The translations under genes were made by a program, and so were the position numbers. A stretch of DNA of 64,000 bases, from NCBI GenBank assembly GCA_963695835.1, contig CAVOHR010000001.1, positions 744,001 to 808,000 on the forward strand, given 5' to 3'. The notes under the pieces are model-generated. The model ran no database searches and was not told where the DNA came from. It worked only from the letters and a program-made list of their open reading frames with translations. Shown piece by piece: positions 1 to 12,672 of the stretch. Position 1 is the first letter of the stretch. Each line of letters begins with the position of its first letter. The stretch is from VRUE01 sp963695835. Lineage in GTDB: Bacteria; Actinomycetota; Thermoleophilia; Solirubrobacterales; 70-9.

Positions 1-154
1 CGTCCTCGGCGCCGACCTCCGGCAGGCACCCGGCGTCGGCGGCGATGCCGACGTTGCCGGGTGCGCAGAGCAGCTCGGGAGACTGAGGCGAGCGCGCCAG
101 CGCCCGCACGATCGCGTGCTCGCGCCCGCCGCCTCCTACGACCAGGATCCGCAA
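1..154 (-). CDS. purD: Phosphoribosylamine-glycine ligase, N-terminal part (cut by window edge)
   Basis: The first 51 codons are present; the rest lies beyond the left edge. The product would join phosphoribosylamine and glycine to give GAR in cytosolic purine synthesis. The N-terminus reads RILVVGGGGREHAIVRAL and continues to LLCAPGNVGIA, the nucleotide-binding start characteristic of PurD. The start is a TTG at 154-152, directly before the conserved beta strand; no ATG or GTG fits better. It lies 10 nt after the stop of the GYD-domain gene on the same strand, so the two may be co-transcribed. Confidence 0.9.
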   Translation of the reverse strand, partial: MRILVVGGGGREHAIVRALARSPQSPELLCAPGNVGIAADAGCLPEVGAED

Positions 155-164
155 GCCTTCGTCC

Positions 165-446
165 CTAGAGCGCGTCGGCGAGCTCGTCGCCCGGCATCGC
201 CGCCAGCGTCTGGCTGGTCATCGTCCCGCGCGAGCCCAGCTCGACCGAGACCTTGGCCATCGTCTTCTCGTCGGGCGCTTCGACGATCGTCACGAAGTCG
301 TACTGGCCCAGGGTCGCGTACTGCTGCAGGACCTTGGCGCCGATCTGTTCGACCTCCTTGTTGACCTCGGCGACCCGTCCCGGGTTGTTCTTCAGGGTGC
401 GGACGCCGTCGGCGGTGAGGTTGGTGAGCATCACATAGGTGGGCAT
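165..446 (-). CDS. GYD domain protein (93 aa)
   Basis: A small soluble protein beginning MPTYVMLTNLTADGVRTL and containing LGQYDFVTIVEAPDE, the pattern of the GYD family (ferredoxin-like alpha/beta fold, about 95 residues). The length matches the family and the whole domain is present. The family has no firmly established biochemical role. A purine-rich stretch just upstream of the ATG can serve as ribosome site. It precedes purD by 10 nt, suggesting one transcript, but a role in purine metabolism would be inference only. Confidence 0.8.
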   Translation of the reverse strand: MPTYVMLTNLTADGVRTLKNNPGRVAEVNKEVEQIGAKVLQQYATLGQYDFVTIVEAPDEKTMAKVSVELGSRGTMTSQTLAAMPGDELADAL

Positions 447-521
447 GTCCCTCTCCTCTCGAAGGTTGGGACAAGACTAGACCCCTGTTGGGCTCGCCGG
501 CGGCCGGGCTGTCCAGACGGA

Positions 522-2180
522 TCAGAGGCCGAGCGTCTGCAGCAGCGAGAACATCTGCAGGCCCCCCTGGGTGACCTTGCCCTCGAAGTATTCAGCGTGG
601 CTGAGCGGCACCCCGGAGCTGTCGGCGAGGCCGGTCTCGATCGAGCCGCCCGGCCGGAAGCCGGCGATCTGCTGTCCGGCGGCGACGGTCTGTCCCGGCT
701 GCACGGTCGCGTCGACCCCCTCGTAGACGAAGATCGACTGGCCCTTCAGCGGGCCGTCCAGCAACTGGTAGAGGACGCCGCCGCCTTCCGGCCAGCCGGG
801 AGCGCCGACCTGCAGCACGAGCGCCTTGCCGATCGCGACGATCGGGCCTTCGCCGGTGAAGTCGACCCCCTGGTCGATCCGCCCCGTGACCAGGTTGGCG
901 CTCAGCGAGAAGGGGTTGACGTAGCTGCCGGACGCTTCCGGCAGGGCGACCGACCAGTCGATGAAATTGGCGCGGCACCTGCCCTTGAGCTTTTCGGCCT
1001 CGCTCAGCACCGCCTGCTCGTACCAGGCCGCCTGGTTGTGGGCGAAGATGCCGGCCCTCAGGCTGCCGTGCGACCAGAGCAGCCGCGCCAGGGTCGCCGC
1101 CGAGTCGGCGGGATCGGCGTGGCGGATGCGGCCGTCTTCGTCGCCGTCGACGGCGAAGCGCTTCCACTCGCCCGGTTCGAGCCCGAGCGGCCCGGCGTGG
1201 TTCAGTTCGTGCTTGCTCATGCCGCGGCCGAAGTTCGACTCCATGCGGGCGATCGCCGCCAGCGCCCAGACTCCGCGGCCGCCCAGCTCGTAGCGCGCCG
1301 CGGCATCCTCGAAGGCGGCGAGGTATTCGGCCGGGACCCTGCGGCGCCAGGGCCGCCCCGGGCGGCAGCTCAGCACCTGCAGCTGCGGCGTCGCCATCGG
1401 CACGCTCGCGCTGCCGCCGAGCTGCGGCGCGTAGCAGTTGGCGTTGGCGAGCACCTCGGCGACGTACCAGTCGGCATGGTTGTAGGCGTAGATCGCGCCG
1501 TAGGTGTCGGCCGGCATGCCGGCCGCGTGCAGGTAGCTCGCCGCGGCGTAGATCGCGTCTTCGGGGTTGTAGGGGTCCCTGACCCCATCGCCGTTGGCGT
1601 CGACGCCGTAGGTCGTCCAGGTCGAGGGCATGAACTGCATCCAGCCCTCCGCTCCGGCCGAGGAGACGTTGAGGTTGGTGCCGAACGCCGTCTCGACCTC
1701 GTTGATCCCGGCGAGCACGGCGGCTCCCTGCGGCCCGAGGCCGTAGGCGGTCGCCGCCCGCTGGTAGATCGGGATCAGCACCGGGGGGACGCCGGCCGCG
1801 GCGCAGCCGGAGCTGGGGATCGAGGGGATCGCGAAGGTCTGCGCCGGCGGCGAGGCCGGGGCGGTGGTGGCGGACGTGGCGCCGCCGGCGTGCGGTTCCG
1901 CTTCCGGTTCGCGCGTCTTCTTCGCCGCGGTGCCGCCGCCCTGCTGCTTCGGCGCCTTCGGCTCGCTGACGGCGGGCGGCGCCTCGATCGTCGTCCCCTG
2001 CTGGAGCCCGGGCGAGACCGGGGCGGGGACCTTCGTCGTGCTGGCCGGAGCCGGCGTCGACGGTTCGACGGCGGGCGTCGAGGGACTGGCGGGCGCCGGC
2101 GCTTCGTCCGCCGAGGCGCTCGACACCGTCAGAACGGCCCCGATCGTCGCTGCAGCCAGAGTGTTGCGGAAGCGCCCCAT
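522..2180 (-). CDS. Secreted lytic murein transglycosylase with two SLT-type domains
   Basis: A 552-residue exported protein. Residues 1-24 form a signal peptide (basic start, hydrophobic core, SASA cleavage site), followed by a Pro/Ala-rich linker to about residue 120. The first lysozyme-like domain (about 125-250) has INEVETAFGTN with the likely catalytic Glu163, then GWMQFMPSTW and AYNHADWYV, as in MltB-type (SLT_2) enzymes that cleave peptidoglycan. A second related domain (about 275-400) keeps MESNFG. The C-terminal about 120 residues resemble an M23-like beta domain (VDFTGEGPIVAIGKALVLQV) but no zinc HxH pair is visible. It lies 3 nt after the gene at 2184-3161, so a two-gene wall unit is likely. 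Confidence 0.75.
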   Translation of the reverse strand: MGRFRNTLAAATIGAVLTVSSASADEAPAPASPSTPAVEPSTPAPASTTKVPAPVSPGLQQGTTIEAPPAVSEPKAPKQQGGGTAAKKTREPEAEPHAGGATSATTAPASPPAQTFAIPSIPSSGCAAAGVPPVLIPIYQRAATAYGLGPQGAAVLAGINEVETAFGTNLNVSSAGAEGWMQFMPSTWTTYGVDANGDGVRDPYNPEDAIYAAASYLHAAGMPADTYGAIYAYNHADWYVAEVLANANCYAPQLGGSASVPMATPQLQVLSCRPGRPWRRRVPAEYLAAFEDAAARYELGGRGVWALAAIARMESNFGRGMSKHELNHAGPLGLEPGEWKRFAVDGDEDGRIRHADPADSAATLARLLWSHGSLRAGIFAHNQAAWYEQAVLSEAEKLKGRCRANFIDWSVALPEASGSYVNPFSLSANLVTGRIDQGVDFTGEGPIVAIGKALVLQVGAPGWPEGGGVLYQLLDGPLKGQSIFVYEGVDATVQPGQTVAAGQQIAGFRPGGSIETGLADSSGVPLSHAEYFEGKVTQGGLQMFSLLQTLGL

Positions 2181-2183
2181 GTC

Positions 2184-3161
2184 TCAGCCCAGGATCTCGG
2201 ACACTCTCCAGCCGTCGGCTTTGCTGTGCTGGAGGCTGATCCGCAGCTCGCTGGTCAGGCCGACGCGCAGCAGCGAGACGCTCACCGTGTAGGCCTTGCC
2301 GTGTCGCGGGCCGGGCACCAGGTTGACCACCTTCGCCTTCGGCACCTTCGCGTTGGCGGGCAGCCGCGGCGGCCGTTCGGCCAGCGCTTCGGTGAGCTGC
2401 GGGGTCGCCGTTTCGCCGAACACGGTCTTGGCGCGGACCGAATGCTTGCCGATCTCGTAGAAGACGAAGGCCTCGGAGAAGCGCCGCGCCACCTTCATCG
2501 CTGCCGGTCCGGCCGGAGCCGGCTTCGCCTTCGAGGCCGTCGCGGCGGCGCCTTCCTCGCCGGCGGCGCCGGCGCTCGCTGCGGCTCCCGCACCGTTCGC
2601 TTCCTCGCCGGCTTCGGGCGCGGTGGAGCTCGCGGCGGCTTCGTCCTTCGCGCTCGCCGTCCCGCCGTCCCGCTTCGCCACCCCGACGCCCTTGCCGACG
2701 CCGAACGAGGGCGCCACGCCCTGCAGGGTCGGCCCCTGCGGCTCTTCGGCGGCCGGTTCGGCGGGCGCCGGCGCGACCGCCACCCGCGCCGGCGCGGCGA
2801 TCCGCTCGGTTCCGCTCTTGCCGTTGCCGCCCGAAAGCAGCAGGCCGGCCAGGACCGCGGCGACCGCGACCGCACCCAGCGCGCCGGCGCCGGCGGCGTG
2901 GCGGGGCAGGCCCCAGCCGGCGGCCCGCTCGCGCAGCGGCCAGACGGCCCGCCGCTCCACACCCCAGGCGATCCGCTCGAACGGCCAGCGCGCGGGGTCG
3001 GCCGCGCGCCGGAGCAGAGCGCCTCCTCGCCAGAGGCCGTCCTCGACGGCCCAGCTGACGCGGCGCAGCGGCGCTGCCGCAGCCGACAGCGCCGAGCGCA
3101 GTCGGCGCGCCCTCGGATCGGCATTGATTTGACGTCGTCTCAACATCTGTATGAAGACCAC
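2184..3161 (-). CDS. Single-pass membrane protein of unknown function, Ala/Pro-rich
   Basis: I do not recognise a family. The first 90 residues are basic and cytoplasmic-looking, residues about 91-110 form one hydrophobic helix (LGAVAVAAVLAGLLLSG), and a low-complexity Ala/Glu/Ala linker leads to an extracytoplasmic domain of about 110 residues. That domain has AMKVARRFSEAFVFYEIG near its start and ends YTVSVSLLRVGLTSELRISL, which looks like a small alpha/beta (Mce- or NTF2-like) fold. Two starts are possible: GTG at 3161 and ATG at 3146; neither has a clear ribosome site. It is 3 nt upstream of the lytic transglycosylase gene, so a role in wall remodelling is an inference from context. Confidence 0.6.
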   Translation of the reverse strand: MVFIQMLRRRQINADPRARRLRSALSAAAAPLRRVSWAVEDGLWRGGALLRRAADPARWPFERIAWGVERRAVWPLRERAAGWGLPRHAAGAGALGAVAVAAVLAGLLLSGGNGKSGTERIAAPARVAVAPAPAEPAAEEPQGPTLQGVAPSFGVGKGVGVAKRDGGTASAKDEAAASSTAPEAGEEANGAGAAASAGAAGEEGAAATASKAKPAPAGPAAMKVARRFSEAFVFYEIGKHSVRAKTVFGETATPQLTEALAERPPRLPANAKVPKAKVVNLVPGPRHGKAYTVSVSLLRVGLTSELRISLQHSKADGWRVSEILG

Positions 3162-3265
3162 ACAAGCTTACGTCGGATTCCGCTCCCCGTTCCTGAAGTC
3201 CCGCTCGGCGGGTTGCGAATCCCAAATTGCACCGCCCTGGGTACCAGGCCGCCCTCAGCGGCACT

Positions 3266-3304
3266 TAAAGAAACCGTAGCGACAGTCCGGCGATGCGGTC
3301 GTCG

Positions 3305-3307
<3 letters not shown>
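3266..3307 (-). terminator. Hairpin with T-rich tail after clpB
   Basis: The 7-bp arms TAGCGAC (3277-3283) and GTCGCTA (3301-3307) pair perfectly and include the clpB stop codon. On the minus strand the hairpin is followed by CGGTTTCTTT, a partial T tract. This looks like the terminator of the heat-shock operon. Confidence 0.45.
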
Positions 3308-5898
<2,591 letters not shown>

Positions 5899-5899
<1 letters not shown>

Positions 5900-6255
5900 C
5901 AGCCCTGCCTCCTCTTCGAGATCCGACCTTCGAGTTCGACGGCGCGGCGCCGCATCCGCTCCAGCTCGCCCCGCATCCGCTCGACCCGCTCCTCCATCTT
6001 CAGCAGCGCCCCGACGCCCGCCAGGTTGAGCCCCTGCTCGGAGGTCATCCGCTGGATGCGGCGCAGGCGCTCGACGTCGCGCTGCGAGTAGAGGCGGGTG
6101 TTCTTCGGCGAGCGCTGCGGCTCGATCAGCCCGCGCGCCTCGTACATCCGCAGCGTCTGCGGGTGCATGTGCGCCAGTTCGGCGGCGACCGAGATCATGA
6201 AGACCCCGCGCTCGGCGTCGATCGACGCCGCGATCGCTTCCCGCCGCGCGCTCAT
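5899..6255 (-). CDS. hspR: Heat-shock repressor HspR (MerR-type)
   Basis: A 118-residue MerR-family DNA-binding protein. The helix-turn-helix reads FMISVAAELAHMHPQTLRMY, followed by EARGLIEPQRSPKNTRLYSQ, the diagnostic HspR wing, then LNLAGVGALL and a C-terminal coiled coil for dimerisation. HspR represses the dnaK operon, using DnaK as co-repressor in Streptomyces. The ATG at 6255 fits the family; a longer frame upstream runs through the intergenic hairpin and is unlikely to be translated. It sits between dnaJ and clpB, with the stop overlapping the clpB start. Confidence 0.92.
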
Positions 6256-6268
6256 CGTCGCACCACCG

Positions 6269-6310
6269 CATCCGACCTTTTCCCCACTCGGGTGGGGTGA
6301 ATGTCGGATG
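6269..6310 (-). promoter_or_regulatory. Long perfect hairpin between dnaJ and hspR
   Basis: Outer arms CATCCGAC (6269-6276) and GTCGGATG (6303-6310) pair exactly, and an inner stem CCCCAC (6282-6287) pairs with GTGGGG (6292-6297). A second hairpin (GTGCCG/CGGCAC, 6319-6345) sits in the last codons of dnaJ. There is no T tract, so RNA processing, stabilisation or attenuation of hspR-clpB is more likely than full termination. Confidence 0.5.
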
Positions 6311-6313
6311 CGT

Positions 6314-7429
6314 TCATCGTGCCGCCCTCCGAAGGAGGTCGGCACGGGGGTCGGCGCCGTTGAGCGTCTCGGCCAGCTTCTCGACCGCCTCGCGCTGCTC
6401 GTCGCTCAGCTCCTGCGGCAGCTCGATCTCGAGCCGGTAGCGGACGTCGCCGCGGCCCCTGCCGCGCGGCTTCGGCGCGCCCTCGCCGCGCAGGCGCTGG
6501 ATCGTCCCGTGCCCGGTCCCGGCCGGGACCTTGATCTTCTTGCTGCCGTCCAGGGTCGGCACCTCGATCGTCGCCCCCCGCAGAGCCTCGACGACGGTGA
6601 TCGGCACGGTCACCTCGAGGTTGCCGCCGTCGAGCCGCTTGAAGACGGGCGAGGCGGCGACCCGGGTGGTGACGAAGAGGTCGCCGGGTGGGCCGCCGCG
6701 CGGCCCCGCCTCGCCTTTGCCTCTGAGGCGGATGCGGGCGCCGTCCTTGACTCCGGCGGGGATGTTCGCCCTGTAGCGCTTGGTCTGGCGGGTGAGGCCG
6801 GAGCCGCCGCAGGCCGGGCAGGGGTCCTCGATGATCTGGCCGGCGCCGCCGCACTGCGGGCAGGGCTGGCTGATCGAGAAGAAGCCCTGGCTCTGGGCGT
6901 CGATGCCGCGGCCTTCGCAGCGCGGGCAGGTGACCGGGCCGGTGCCCGGCTTGGCGCCGCTGCCATGGCAGGCCGGGCAGCGTTCCTCCTTCGGCACGTT
7001 GACGCTCACCTGGGCGCCGCCGATCGCCTGGTCGAAGCTGAGGCTGACTTCGGTTTCGAGGTCGCGGCCGCGCTGCTGCTGCGACTGCGCGCGGCCGCCG
7101 CCGCGGTTGAACAGGTTGGAGAGGATGTCGCCGAAGTCGGGGGCGCCGAAGCCGCCGCCTTCGGTGCCGCCGAAGGGCGGACCGCCGAAGCCGCCGGTCG
7201 CGCCGCCGAAGCCGCCGAAGCGCCCGCCGGCGTCGTACTCGTTGCGCTTCTCCTCGTCGGAGAGGACGTCGTAGGCGCCCTGGACCTCCTTGAACTTCTC
7301 CTCGGCGGCGGGATCGTCGGGATTGCGGTCCGGATGGTATTTCCGGGCCAGCTTCCGGTAGGCCTTCTTGATCTCGTCGTCGGAGGCCTTCTTGGCGACG
7401 CCCAGCACCTTGTAGAGGTCCTCAGCCAA
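6314..7429 (-). CDS. dnaJ: Chaperone protein DnaJ
   Basis: A 371-residue type I Hsp40 that delivers substrates to DnaK and stimulates its ATPase. The J domain at residues 1-65 contains YHPDRN with the HPD motif. A Gly/Phe-rich stretch follows (about 72-115). The zinc region has all four CxxCxGxG repeats: CPACHGSG, CPRCEGRG, CPQCGGAG and CPACGGSG. The C-terminal substrate-binding beta domains are complete. It lies 9 nt after grpE and precedes hspR across a strong hairpin. Confidence 0.95.
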   Translation of the reverse strand: MAEDLYKVLGVAKKASDDEIKKAYRKLARKYHPDRNPDDPAAEEKFKEVQGAYDVLSDEEKRNEYDAGGRFGGFGGATGGFGGPPFGGTEGGGFGAPDFGDILSNLFNRGGGRAQSQQQRGRDLETEVSLSFDQAIGGAQVSVNVPKEERCPACHGSGAKPGTGPVTCPRCEGRGIDAQSQGFFSISQPCPQCGGAGQIIEDPCPACGGSGLTRQTKRYRANIPAGVKDGARIRLRGKGEAGPRGGPPGDLFVTTRVAASPVFKRLDGGNLEVTVPITVVEALRGATIEVPTLDGSKKIKVPAGTGHGTIQRLRGEGAPKPRGRGRGDVRYRLEIELPQELSDEQREAVEKLAETLNGADPRADLLRRAAR

Positions 7430-7438
7430 GAGCGCCCC

Positions 7439-8100
7439 TCACTCGGCCACCACGACCCGGGCCGGCCGCACGAGCTGATCGCCGAGCCGGTACCCCTTCT
7501 GCATCGTCTCGACGACAGTCCCCGACTCCGCTCGGTCGGCGGCGACCGTCGAGAGCGCCTCGTGCAGGTTCGGGTCGAACTTCTCCCCGGTCGGATCCAC
7601 AGCCTCGACCCCGTTCCGAGTCAAGGTCTCCCGCAGGCTGCGAAGCACCAGCAGCACCCCATGCGCCAACCCGTCCGGCGAGTCCCCCTCCGGATCGAGG
7701 CCCGCCGCCTGAATGGCCCGCTCGAGGTCGTCGAGAACCGGCAAGACCTCCCGAACCACCTCGGCTTTCCCCCGAGTCCCGGCGGCCTGAACCTCCGCGC
7801 TCATCCGCCGCCGGTAGTTCTCGAAGTCGGCTTTCGTCCGCTTGGCGAGGTCCAGATACTCGTCCCGCTCGGTCAAGAGCGCTTGCAGATCCTGCTCGAC
7901 CTGGGTCTCCTCTCCAGCTCCCTCGGCAGGCTTCTCTTCCGTGGGTGGCGTGGGGGTTGGCCCTCCCTCCGCTGCTTGCGAGGGGGGAGGGTCTTCCCCC
8001 GCGACAGGACCCGCGGCCGAGTGGTCGGTCCTGCGGCCCTGCCCCGCGACAGGACCCGCGGGCCGGGACGCCTCGGTCGGACCGTCGTCCTGAGCGAACG

Positions 8101-8104
<4 letters not shown>
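7439..8104 (-). CDS. grpE: Nucleotide exchange factor GrpE
   Basis: A 221-residue DnaK nucleotide-exchange factor. The central long helix includes DFENYRRRMSAEV, and the C-terminal beta domain includes FDPNLHEALSTV and ETMQKGYRLGDQLVRPARV, both typical of GrpE. The first about 70 residues are a low-complexity Pro/Gly/Ala tail with the hexapeptide AGPVAG twice, encoded by a near-identical 20-nt DNA repeat. The ATG overlaps the dnaK stop (ATGA), so the two are translationally coupled. Confidence 0.93.
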
Positions 8105-9999
<1,895 letters not shown>

Positions 10000-10041
10000 T
10001 TCTTCAGTACCTCCAAAAGGTCGTCTCGTCTGACTGGTCTG

Positions 10042-10106
10042 GGAGTCAATTTTGAAGACTCCGAAAATCTAAGTCTCAGTATGGCAGATCCATTTTGGAT
10101 CTCAAG
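10042..10106 (-). promoter_or_regulatory. dnaK promoter and palindromic operators
   Basis: On the minus strand TTGAGA (10105-10100) and CATACT (10083-10078) are 16 nt apart, a plausible vegetative promoter. The perfect palindrome AGATCC-N5-GGATCT (10086-10102) fills the spacer and touches the -35 box. A second, GGAGTC-N9-GACTCC (10042-10062), lies in the presumed leader. Neither matches the HspR consensus CTTGAGT-N7-ACTCAAG fully; only the half-site CTTGAG (10101-10106) is present. Confidence 0.45.
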
Positions 10107-10190
10107 TCGGCTTGCCTATAGTGGCTTCCGTGTAGTGGAGCCGGGCAGCCGAGGCTAGCGCTGTCCGACGGGAGGCGCCTCAACCAATCC

Positions 10191-10210
10191 GATCCCGCCG
10201 CTGCGGGATC
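10191..10210 (+). promoter_or_regulatory. Inverted repeat in leader of the 10232 gene
   Basis: GATCCCG (10191-10197) and CGGGATC (10204-10210) pair perfectly around a 6-nt loop, just before the ribosome site GAGGAGG. It could be an operator or a leader hairpin. Confidence 0.3.
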
Positions 10211-10231
10211 GCGGAAGAGGAGGAATCCACC

Positions 10232-11431
10232 TTGAGTCACGCCCACAGACCCGGTCTCCGCTCGTCGCCGGCGGCGATCGTCTCAGCCCTGGCCCTGATT
10301 CTGCTGCTGCCCGGGGCCGCCCTCGCGCACTCCGGGGGGGAGCGCGGCCACGGCCACCACGCCGGCCACGGCCACCACGCCGGCCCCGGCATCGGCAAGA
10401 CCGCCAACGTGATGACGCGCAACCTCTACCTCGGCGCCGACCTGGCGCCGGCGATCGGCGCGCCGAGCCTGGGAGCGTTCGTCGCCGCCAACGGGCAGAT
10501 CCTGCGCGAAGTCAGCGCCAACGACTTCCCGGTCCGGGCCAAGGGCCTGGCGCACGAGATCCTCGAACAGCGGCCCGACCTGGTCGGCCTGCAGGAGGTG
10601 GCGCTGTGGCGCACCGCGCCGGTCAATTTCGAAGTCCTCTCGAAAGGGCCGAGCGCGACCACGGTTCGCTACGACTACCTGCAGGAACTGCTCGGCGAGC
10701 TGAACAAGTACGGGCCGCAGTACGAAGTCGTCGTCTCCCAGGACGAGTTCGACTTCGAGGCGCCGGCCGACGAGGACGAAAATCCCGCGAGCGGCCCCTT
10801 CGGCGCCGACATCAACGGCCGCCTGACGATGCGCGACGCGATTCTCGCCCGCCACGGCGCCGGCGTGCAGACCGCCAACCCGAACGCGGGGCACTTCGCC
10901 AACCTGCTGCCGGTCAACATCCTCGGCTCGCAGGTGCCGGTCACCCGTGGCTGGGTCAGCACTGACGCGAAGGTCCGCGGCAGCCACTGGTTCCGCCTCG
11001 TCGACACCCACCTGGAGGCGTTCGACCCGGCGGCCCTGGTGCCGAGCTTCCGCGCCAAGCAGGCGGCCGAGCTGGTCGCGCCGGGCGGCCCGGCGACGAG
11101 CGGCCTGCCCGTCGTCCTGGTCGGCGACCTCAACTCCGACGACGACACGGTCGAACCGGGCGATCGCCAGGCCTATGAAACGCTGGTCGCGGCGGGGATG
11201 GTGGAGCGCAGCACCGGCAGCCCGCTCGGCTGCTGCCTCGACTCGAGCCTGCTGGCCGAAGGCGCAGGCGGCAGCGTCGCCGACTTCGACCACCAGGTCG
11301 ACCACGTGATGACGCGCGACCCCGAAGAAATCACCCTCCAGAGCTCAGCCGTCACCGGCCTGCTGCCGGTCAACGGCTTCTGGGACTCCGACCACGCCGG
11401 CCTGTTCAGCGCCCTGAGGTTCGCCCGCTAA
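10232..11431 (+). CDS. Secreted endonuclease/exonuclease/phosphatase-family protein
   Basis: A 399-residue exported protein. The signal peptide spans about residues 1-33 (core ALALILLLPGAALA), followed by a His/Gly-rich segment with two HHAGHG-type repeats that could bind metal. The catalytic domain shows MTRNLYLGADL, GLQEVALW with the metal-binding Glu, LVDTHLEAF, VLVGDLNSDDD and FWDSDHAGLF, the ordered motifs of the Mg-dependent EEP fold (DNase I, sphingomyelinase and phosphatase relatives). The substrate cannot be told from sequence. The TTG start at 10232 follows GAGGAGG at good spacing. It is divergent from dnaK. Confidence 0.8.
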   Translation: MSHAHRPGLRSSPAAIVSALALILLLPGAALAHSGGERGHGHHAGHGHHAGPGIGKTANVMTRNLYLGADLAPAIGAPSLGAFVAANGQILREVSANDFPVRAKGLAHEILEQRPDLVGLQEVALWRTAPVNFEVLSKGPSATTVRYDYLQELLGELNKYGPQYEVVVSQDEFDFEAPADEDENPASGPFGADINGRLTMRDAILARHGAGVQTANPNAGHFANLLPVNILGSQVPVTRGWVSTDAKVRGSHWFRLVDTHLEAFDPAALVPSFRAKQAAELVAPGGPATSGLPVVLVGDLNSDDDTVEPGDRQAYETLVAAGMVERSTGSPLGCCLDSSLLAEGAGGSVADFDHQVDHVMTRDPEEITLQSSAVTGLLPVNGFWDSDHAGLFSALRFAR

Positions 11432-11446
11432 CACAGCTCACATAAA

Positions 11447-11557
11447 GCCCATCCCCGGTAGGGGTGGAACGTCTTGTACTTTTTCCGCAGCGAGGCCGGC
11501 GGACAGCCGCAAACGGCCTTCGGAAAAAGTTAAGTGGAACCCCTACCGGGGATGGGC
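11447..11557. repeat. 111-nt compound inverted repeat between convergent genes
   Basis: The outer arms GCCCATCCCCGGTAGGGGT (11447-11465) and its exact complement (11539-11557) are 19 bp. A second perfect pair, ACTTTTTCCG/CGGAAAAAGT (11478-11487 and 11521-11530), lies inside, and the loop holds a further small hairpin (GGCCG, CGGCGGACAGCCG). It lies between the ends of the endonuclease and cytochrome genes, so it can act as a two-way terminator. Its size and layered symmetry also suit a small mobile hairpin element. Confidence 0.6.
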
Positions 11558-11562
11558 CCCTG

Positions 11563-11982
11563 CTACCCCTCGCCGGCGGTACGGGCGACGAATTCGGCGA
11601 CGACTTCGGCCTGCTGTTCGTTGAGGATGCCGCCGGGCATCCGGCCCGGGGTGGTGCTGCTGTCGACCCCGTTGTCGATCGCGTTGAGGACGCGGCCTTC
11701 GGTCGCTTCGATCGTCTGCTGGGCATTGGGCCCTTCGGGCAGCCCGTTCGGCGCCAGCAGCTCGTCGAGGTCCGGCGCGAAGTTGCCGTCGGTGCCGGCC
11801 GCGTAGAGCGCGTGGCAGGTGCCGCAATTGGTCTGGAAGAGGCTCTGGCCGGCTTCCAGCTCGGCCGGCACATCCTGGGCCCCGGCCGCGGCGTCGCCCT
11901 TGGAGCGGAACGCCAGCCAGGGGATCAGAACCGCGAGGAAGACGACCAGGAGGCCGAATATGACGAAGGTCTTGCGGCTCAT
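11563..11982 (-). CDS. Membrane-anchored c-type cytochrome
   Basis: 139 residues. An uncleaved N-terminal helix (TFVIFGLLVVFLAVLIPWL) anchors the protein outside the membrane. The haem-attachment motif CGTCH follows GQSLFQTN, and the distal ligand is probably the Met in TPGRMPGGIL, as in small class I cytochromes c. The C-terminal helix AEVVAEFVART completes the fold. It probably transfers electrons in the respiratory chain. The ATG at 11982 overlaps the nth stop by 4 nt; a longer frame to 12027 would add a non-homologous tail. Confidence 0.85.
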   Translation of the reverse strand: MSRKTFVIFGLLVVFLAVLIPWLAFRSKGDAAAGAQDVPAELEAGQSLFQTNCGTCHALYAAGTDGNFAPDLDELLAPNGLPEGPNAQQTIEATEGRVLNAIDNGVDSSTTPGRMPGGILNEQQAEVVAEFVARTAGEG

Positions 11983-12656
11983 TTGCGCTCGGCACGGTAC
12001 CAGGGACACATTCGGCGCAGCGCACACTCGCCGCAGCGCGGTTTCGGGCGGCAGACCTCGCGCCCGTGGCGGATCAGGTTCATGTGCAGCTCGTAGGCGT
12101 CCTCGGGGTCGACGACCGCCAGCATCTCGTCGTGGGCGCGCTCGAAGGAGGCGTCCTCGGGGAAGAGGCCGAGCCGGCCGCCGACCCGGTGGATGTGGAC
12201 GTCGACGGGGATCTCGGGGATGCCCCAGGTGAAGATCAGCACGCAGGCCGCCGTTTTGCGCCCCACCCCGGGCAGCGACAGCAGGAACTCCAGCGACTCC
12301 TCGCGCGGCGCGTCCTCGGTCCAGTCCAAGTCCGGCGGCTCCCCCAGCCGCTCGAGAATCGCCTGGATCCGCGGCGCCTTCTGGCGCGCCAGCCCGCCCG
12401 GCCGGATCGCCTCCTCGAGCTCCCCGACCGGCGCATCCCGCACCTCCTCCCAGGTCGGATAGCGCTCCCGGAGCTGAGCGACCGACCGATCCCGATTCCG
12501 ATCGTTCGTGTGCTGAGAGAGCACCGTCTTGACCAGCTCCCCGACCGGATTCCCGTGCGGCTCATTGACCGGCCGCCCGTACATCTCCCGCAACCGATCC
12601 CGAACCGCCCTGACCCTCTGCTTACGCGGTCTCTCCCAAGCCATCCGGCCCGGCAC
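11979..12656 (-). CDS. nth: Endonuclease III (DNA glycosylase/AP lyase)
   Basis: 225 residues. It removes oxidised pyrimidines and nicks the strand in base-excision repair. The helix-hairpin-helix LPGVGRKTAACVL carries the catalytic Lys, and PVDVHIHRVGGRLGL carries the catalytic Asp. Four Cys near the C-terminus (CRPKPRCGECALRRMC) bind the [4Fe-4S] cluster; the first gap is five residues instead of the usual six. It is co-directional and overlapping with the cytochrome gene, and divergent from the PAP2 gene. Confidence 0.92.
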   Translation of the reverse strand: MPGRMAWERPRKQRVRAVRDRLREMYGRPVNEPHGNPVGELVKTVLSQHTNDRNRDRSVAQLRERYPTWEEVRDAPVGELEEAIRPGGLARQKAPRIQAILERLGEPPDLDWTEDAPREESLEFLLSLPGVGRKTAACVLIFTWGIPEIPVDVHIHRVGGRLGLFPEDASFERAHDEMLAVVDPEDAYELHMNLIRHGREVCRPKPRCGECALRRMCPWYRAERK

Positions 12657-12672
12657 CCTAAGCTCTGCGAAA

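Noticed and set aside
10042..10062. CIRCE element (HrcA site) upstream of dnaK
   Set aside because: The 9-nt spacing is right but the arms GGAGTC/GACTCC are not TTAGCACTC/GAGTGCTAA, and the operon carries hspR, not hrcA.
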